Of a DNA stretch of 36,785 bases, positions 32,025-36,785 are shown piece by piece (the stretch's first letter is position 1; every line of letters starts with the position of its first letter). The position numbers were made by a program, and so were the translations under genes. The stretch covers positions 1 through 36,785 of the forward strand of contig DIYF01000137.1 in NCBI GenBank assembly GCA_002427745.1. The letters run 5' to 3'. Source of the stretch: Roseivirga sp. UBA6061. GTDB lineage: Bacteria > Bacteroidota > Bacteroidia > Cytophagales > Cyclobacteriaceae. The notes beneath the pieces were generated by a model, which had not been told where the DNA came from, ran no database searches, and saw nothing but the letters and a program-made list of their open reading frames with translations.

Positions 32025-35000
32025 TTAGTCTTTAATAAGGTTGAAAGTGAATGTCTGCGCGACCCCGGTATAGGTAAAGGTTCGGGCTCCGGTTTCTCCT
32101 GCTGCCAATGAATACCCAAAGGGTACCACCACATCGATGGTATAGGTTTGCCCGACTACCAGGTTATTGAAATGGAATTTACCTTCCAGGTCAGTAATGC
32201 TACTCGGCTCGAAGGCCCCTCCGGTGCCTTCCGTATCGTAAAACCCGTCTCCGTTTTCATCTATAAACACCATCAGGCCTCCAAGTACAGTTTCTTCATC
32301 GCCATTGGTGATGTTAATAGTTCCCGCAACCGGTGAATTGTGCTTGATATAAGGAGTCAGGTTGGAGTAGACCGGAGCATTGGAGCTATCCTGAAGTACA
32401 AAGTAGAAGTACAATGAGTCTCCATCTACAACATTTTTAGGGTTAAAGGTCAGGCTGGTTTCAGCGAACCCATTCTCATCAGGTATACCATAGTCCAGCG
32501 TACCGATATGTTCTCCGGCATAAGCCGCTGTATCATTCCAGAAGACACTCAGCTGAGTAGAATCCGGAAACTGCGCCCAGTATTCCATATCGATATCAAC
32601 CAATCCGTCTGCCCGTTTCTCGGCAGTTATGTCTCCGAATGAAACCGGGTGGAAATAGTTGATGCGAACACCTACGGAATCGACATTGTTAGATTCCTTA
32701 TAAGAAACCAACAGGTCATACTGACCCGGGGTCATGGTAGAAAACTGATGTTGCAGGCTGTCGTCCTCTGGTTCATGATTGATGATCAGAAGATTTGCCG
32801 CTGAGTCCGCTTCAAATTTGGTTATACGATCCGTCAGTTCCATTAACGGAGGTTCGTCATCGGCTACCTCTGTCTTTTCTATCTCATAGATATCATAGAA
32901 GCCATCAGGGCCGATTACGGAAACATAGGCTTCATCTACCTGTTGTCCCATATCCAGCTCTACAAAAATCGAAGTCTTGTTGGGTGGTATTTCGAAGGTA
33001 CGTACATCCTTCACCCAAACCGTTTCTTCCACACCATGCGAGCCATCAATACCGTTGCCGGTATTAGCCGTACCCCTCAGACTGTTATCAAGGTTGGCAC
33101 GACTACCCAGCTCATTTTTGATTTCCCTTTCAATACTACTCACCGTACCTGAACCAATCACATCTACATGCCTGTTGCTGAACTTATAGCGCGCTCCGAA
33201 ATGGTGCCTTCCGAAGAACCAGTAAGAGGCCCAACCAGCACCATAGCTGCTACTCAGGTGATGTGGATTATAACGAATACCGCCATCTACGCTCCCAAGG
33301 GTTTTGCCTCCGACTATCGGTACACTGTGAGGTACTTTGAGTTTCACATCAATCAAGGCATCAAAATTACCACTGGAAGAAAGTTTGGCAGATGCATTAA
33401 ACTCTACCAATGGGTCAGAAGGTATTTTCATATGAGCATTTACACTGTAGTATCTACCCCAGACCAGGTTCATTCCTATACTACCATCTCCCAGAATGGA
33501 CCTCCAGTTATTATGCGAATGACGATAAGCACCGATCAGCAGTGAGGCATTGAGATAGACTCCGCTACCGCTAATTGTCACATCATCTTCCTGATAGATC
33601 AGTGCTGCTTCATGACCTGCCAGAGACACCGGGCCACCAAAAGTAAAGGCTACAGATCCCTCGAAGTATACACCAGTGAACCTCTGAATAGGGATTCTCA
33701 TGCCAAAAATAGTCTCGTAGATTGTTACCTGCTGAGAAGGGTTGGCCAGGTTGAACATGCCTCCCTCAATATGCACCAGTTCTATACCAGTATCGCCAAT
33801 AGGGATGGCCGTATCAAAGTTGGTAGCATCAAAAGAGATATCGATCGAATTCAGCTTGGCAGGGCTTCCTTCAAAAGTCATGGTGGCATCCACCTCGTAA
33901 CCCGGAGGAATGGCTACATCCAGCTCAGCTTCATGGATCACATCATTTCTGAAGCTGATTTCTACTTTCTTGAAGTCAATGGCACCGAGGTCCACATGGT
34001 CCACCTCTATTTTAAAATCCGTAAGTTTCAGTTTATCAGGATGGTGGGAGGCATCAATTTCCAGGCCATTAGAACCATCTTCGCCCAGATCTACAATCAC
34101 TGACCATACTTCATCCACTTCAATCTCTCCGGTCATATAGAACTTAGAGTCTGTATACTTTACCTCCACATCGCGGGTGGTTACTTCCAGGTTACCGATC
34201 TTGAAATCTGAGTTTACCGTGATGTCCATAGAGTGAAGGCTGCCATTTCTGAACTGCATTCCCGGATTGCTCGAGGTACCCATATCGGCATTGATGCTTT
34301 CATTGGCAATGTCCAGCTCCATGTCTCCATAGAAGTTGTAATGATTGGTGCCTTTGCTCCACTCTACCCCCAGGTTATCCGTCTTAATTGTAAGGCCTTT
34401 TAGCGTAAAGTCTTCAGTAATGGCCATGTTGATATGCCTCAATACTCCGCTCGAGAATACCAGTCCGGGATCAGAATCATCCCCCATGCTTACACCTGCA
34501 TCATGACCTTCTACGGTCAGGTCAGCCGAACCGTACATCTCAAAATGACGGGATGATCTGTCGTATTGGAAAGTCAGGTTATCAGGTTTGATGGTCATGG
34601 CCTTCAAACTGATATTGGCGGTCACACCCATGTTGATGTGTTGGATCACATCGTTCTGAACTGCAATGCCCGGGTTACTGTCACTGCCCAGGGATATACT
34701 CACTTCTTCGCCATCAAACTTAGCGGTAGTGCTACCAAAAATCTCGAACCTACCGGATGATTTATCCCAGTGGAAAGTCAGACCATCCGCTTCAAACTCC
34801 ATGGTCTTCAGCGTAAAATCTGCAGTGATGCCCATGTTGATATGCTCAACAACATCATTATCGACCTTGATTCCGGGATCGTCTCTGTCTCCCAGCAAAA
34901 CCTCCAGGGTTTCTCCATCAAATGTAGTTGAGGCACTTCCGAAAATCTCAAAGTAGTCACCTGCACTATCCCATTCAAAGGTGAGGCCTTCAGCGGTAAA

Positions 35001-36785
35001 GCTCATGTCTTTCAGTTCAAAATCAGCCGTAATGCCCATGTTGATGTGCTGAATTACATTGTTGATAACAACAACACCCGGATCAGAGGAGTTACCCATA
35101 GAAACGGATACCGTTTCATTGTCGAAGGTAGCGGTAGCATTACCAAACATCAGAAAGTGATTACTGGCCTTATCCCAGACAAAGCCCAGGTCTTCAGCGG
35201 TAAAGCTGATGCCTTTCATATCAAAACTACTGAGCACACTCATATTAATGTGTTGCAGTTCGTTGTTCTCAATTTTAATACCCGGATCACTGGAGCTGCC
35301 GAGGGTAACCCTGGCCGTTTCTCCGTCAAAGGTGGCCTCAGCAACCCCATACATGATAAAGTAATCTCCGGCCTTATCCCATTCAAAAGTGAGGGCATCT
35401 ACGGCAAATGATATATCCCTGAGTGTGAAGTCAGCGGTGATGCCCATATTGATATGGTCCACCAGGCCACCGTCAATCCTGATACCGGGATTGCTACTAT
35501 TACCCAATGAAATTGCTACCGTTTCGCTATCGAAGGTTACTGAAGTATTTCCATAAATTTCGAAATGATCAGAGGCTTTATCCCACTCGAATGTCAGCCC
35601 CTCTGCTTTGAAGTCAATTGATTTCATATTGAAATCAGCTGAGATACCCATGTTGATATGATCAATCACTCCTCCGTCAACTCTCACTCCGGGGTTGGCA
35701 TCATTACCTAATGCTACTGCGATAGTCTCTCCATCAAAGGTGACTGAAGTATTACCAAAAATTTCTACATGATCAGAGGCCTTGTCCCATTGGAAGGTCA
35801 GGCCGCTGGCATGGAATTCGATGGATTTCATATTGAAGTTGGCCGAAACACCCAGGTTCAGGTGATCAACGGCTCCCCCTACGATGCGAATCCCCGGGTC
35901 GGCATCAGAGCCCATAGACACCAAAATGTTTTCGCTATCGAAAGAGACTTCTGTGTTACCATAAATCTCGAATCTGTCGGCTGCTTTATCCCAGTGAAAA
36001 TTCAGGTTTTCATGTCTGAACAGGAGGTCTTTTACCTTGAAACTGGCCCTGAGTCCAAAGTTGATTTTCTGGACCACGCCACCGCTGATCGCCAGCCCCG
36101 GCTCATCAGCACTGCCCAGATTAGCTAATATCGTTTCAGAGTCGAAAGTGACCTCCAGGTTGCCGAACATTTCAAATTCATCAGAGCTACTGTCCCATTG
36201 GAAGGTCAGGCCTTGTGGTCTGAACAAAAGGCTTTTCATATTGAAATTGGCACTGACTGAAAGGTTTACTTTTTCTACAGTGCCTCCATTGATCTCTATA
36301 CCGGGGGAATCGGCATCGCCCAGGCCAATGAGCAAAGTCTCAGAGTCGAAACTCACCTCTGCTCCGCCAAACATCTCAAATTTATCTGTGGTGCTATCCC
36401 ACTGGAAGCTCAAAGCATCAGGCGAGAAAGCCAGACTCTTGATATTGAAATCAGCACTTACCGAAAGGTTTACTTTCTCTACCGTACCTCCATTGATCTC
36501 AATACCGGGCGTATCCGCATCACCCAGACCGATGGTCATGGTTTCTGAATCGAAGCTTACATCTGCTCCGCCAAACATCTCAAATTTATCTGTGGAGCTA
36601 TCCCACTGGAAGGTTAAAGCATCGGGCGAGAAGGCCAGGCTCTTGATATTGAAATCGGCACTTACCGAAAGATTCACTTTCTCTACTGTACCAGCATTGA
36701 TTTCTATACCGGGAGTTTCCGCATCGCCCAGACCGATGGTCATGGTTTCTGAATCGAAGCTTACATCCGCTCCGCCAAACATCTC
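32025..36785 (-). CDS. Giant 68-residue-repeat protein, N-terminus outside the window
   Basis: An open frame of at least 1586 codons that runs off the right edge; the first methionines seen are internal. Thirteen tandem repeats of 68 residues (residues about 1-882 of the visible part) have the pattern 'GITADFxLKxxxFxAxxLTFEWDKAxDxFEIFGxxxxTFDxETVxVxLGxxxxPGIxIxxxxVxHINM', strongly beta-stranded. A fourteenth is degenerate. Then comes a beta-rich region of about 350 residues rich in aromatic and His residues (WRSILGDGSIGMNLVWGR, HHFGARYKFSNRH), an Ig/CNA-like segment, and a last domain that resembles SdrD B domains (ITNGDEETVLGG, then FIDENGDGFYDTEG), possibly calcium-binding. No T9SS sorting domain is seen at its end. 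Location is unknown. It leads into the FG-GAP protein gene 3 bp downstream. Confidence 0.8.
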   Translation of the reverse strand, partial: EMFGGADVSFDSETMTIGLGDAETPGIEINAGTVEKVNLSVSADFNIKSLAFSPDALTFQWDSSTDKFEMFGGADVSFDSETMTIGLGDADTPGIEINGGTVEKVNLSVSADFNIKSLAFSPDALSFQWDSTTDKFEMFGGAEVSFDSETLLIGLGDADSPGIEINGGTVEKVNLSVSANFNMKSLLFRPQGLTFQWDSSSDEFEMFGNLEVTFDSETILANLGSADEPGLAISGGVVQKINFGLRASFKVKDLLFRHENLNFHWDKAADRFEIYGNTEVSFDSENILVSMGSDADPGIRIVGGAVDHLNLGVSANFNMKSIEFHASGLTFQWDKASDHVEIFGNTSVTFDGETIAVALGNDANPGVRVDGGVIDHINMGISADFNMKSIDFKAEGLTFEWDKASDHFEIYGNTSVTFDSETVAISLGNSSNPGIRIDGGLVDHINMGITADFTLRDISFAVDALTFEWDKAGDYFIMYGVAEATFDGETARVTLGSSSDPGIKIENNELQHINMSVLSSFDMKGISFTAEDLGFVWDKASNHFLMFGNATATFDNETVSVSMGNSSDPGVVVINNVIQHINMGITADFELKDMSFTAEGLTFEWDSAGDYFEIFGSASTTFDGETLEVLLGDRDDPGIKVDNDVVEHINMGITADFTLKTMEFEADGLTFHWDKSSGRFEIFGSTTAKFDGEEVSISLGSDSNPGIAVQNDVIQHINMGVTANISLKAMTIKPDNLTFQYDRSSRHFEMYGSADLTVEGHDAGVSMGDDSDPGLVFSSGVLRHINMAITEDFTLKGLTIKTDNLGVEWSKGTNHYNFYGDMELDIANESINADMGTSSNPGMQFRNGSLHSMDITVNSDFKIGNLEVTTRDVEVKYTDSKFYMTGEIEVDEVWSVIVDLGEDGSNGLEIDASHHPDKLKLTDFKIEVDHVDLGAIDFKKVEISFRNDVIHEAELDVAIPPGYEVDATMTFEGSPAKLNSIDISFDATNFDTAIPIGDTGIELVHIEGGMFNLANPSQQVTIYETIFGMRIPIQRFTGVYFEGSVAFTFGGPVSLAGHEAALIYQEDDVTISGSGVYLNASLLIGAYRHSHNNWRSILGDGSIGMNLVWGRYYSVNAHMKIPSDPLVEFNASAKLSSSGNFDALIDVKLKVPHSVPIVGGKTLGSVDGGIRYNPHHLSSSYGAGWASYWFFGRHHFGARYKFSNRHVDVIGSGTVSSIEREIKNELGSRANLDNSLRGTANTGNGIDGSHGVEETVWVKDVRTFEIPPNKTSIFVELDMGQQVDEAYVSVIGPDGFYDIYEIEKTEVADDEPPLMELTDRITKFEADSAANLLIINHEPEDDSLQHQFSTMTPGQYDLLVSYKESNNVDSVGVRINYFHPVSFGDITAEKRADGLVDIDMEYWAQFPDSTQLSVFWNDTAAYAGEHIGTLDYGIPDENGFAETSLTFNPKNVVDGDSLYFYFVLQDSSNAPVYSNLTPYIKHNSPVAGTINITNGDEETVLGGLMVFIDENGDGFYDTEGTGGAFEPSSITDLEGKFHFNNLVVGQTYTIDVVVPFGYSLAAGETGARTFTYTGVAQTFTFNLIKD
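34137..36785 (-). repeat. 204-bp tandem repeats in the giant protein gene
   Basis: The in-frame DNA period is exactly 204 bp near the right edge (GCCAAACATCTC at 36366, 36570 and 36774). Three units at the edge are nearly identical, while units further downstream diverge and the last ones are degenerate. The array therefore grew recently at its upstream end, and its full length is unknown because it continues past the window. Confidence 0.9.

Noticed and set aside
33612..34103. Plus-strand frame of 163 codons opposite the giant repeat protein
   Set aside because: It lies inside the repeat protein gene on the other strand and shows no protein family feature.
34137..36785. Tandem 204-bp repeats as a possible satellite or non-coding element
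   Set aside because: The reading frame stays open through all units and substitutions keep the protein pattern, so it is coding.

Overview
The window looks like chromosomal DNA of a marine or soil Bacteroidota, most likely of the Cytophagales type. The evidence is the gene set: two secreted proteins end in a type IX secretion (T9SS) type A sorting domain, there are DUF4270, DUF6089 and DUF2165 family proteins, a TPR-transmembrane-HTH regulator, a seven-helix membrane-bound AraC regulator, and many lipoproteins with short signal peptides. No tRNA, rRNA, insertion sequence, phage gene or CRISPR array was seen. Almost all genes lie on the minus strand. Only the GH109-like oxidoreductase, the SDR, the TPR regulator and the cyclophilin are on the plus strand.

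Region by region. 1-2100: a gene-poor left end, then a Tat-exported GH109-type Gfo/Idh/MocA protein. 2105-5397 (minus): a small membrane protein, a sterol-desaturase-type di-iron hydroxylase and an ABC transmembrane domain without ATPase form one operon, with a membrane-bound AraC-type regulator upstream. 5502-10928 (minus): a complete TolC / membrane-fusion / RND efflux operon. The promoters of these two operons share a long, near-identical inverted-repeat operator, so they are probably one regulon of the AraC protein between them. 11365-12057: an SDR. 12322-15150 (minus): bactofilin, a small lipoprotein, a DUF6089 outer-membrane protein and a protein of unknown function. 15180-19598 (minus): a 1472-residue T9SS surface protein built from two five-repeat propeller blocks, divergent from a TPR-HTH regulator (20002-21744). 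21890-24918 (minus): an AraC regulator followed by two NTF2-like proteins and an alpha/beta hydrolase. 25036-26337: a DUF6090-like membrane protein and a secreted cyclophilin. 26669-29007 (minus): a translationally coupled DUF4270 / kelch lipoprotein pair behind a four-unit, 10-bp-phased TTAAC array. 29171-30393: two membrane proteins. 30492-36785 (minus): an FG-GAP T9SS protein directly downstream of a giant protein made of at least thirteen 68-residue tandem repeats, whose N-terminus lies outside the window.

Overall, the window is about the cell envelope: export (RND pump, T9SS substrates), membrane lipid modification, surface repeat proteins and their regulators. The best candidates for something undescribed are the giant 204-bp-repeat protein with its FG-GAP partner, the shared operator linking the pump to the desaturase/orphan-ABC operon, and the phased repeat array in front of the DUF4270/kelch operon. 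All assignments come from reading the sequence and from remembered family features; no database search was run.
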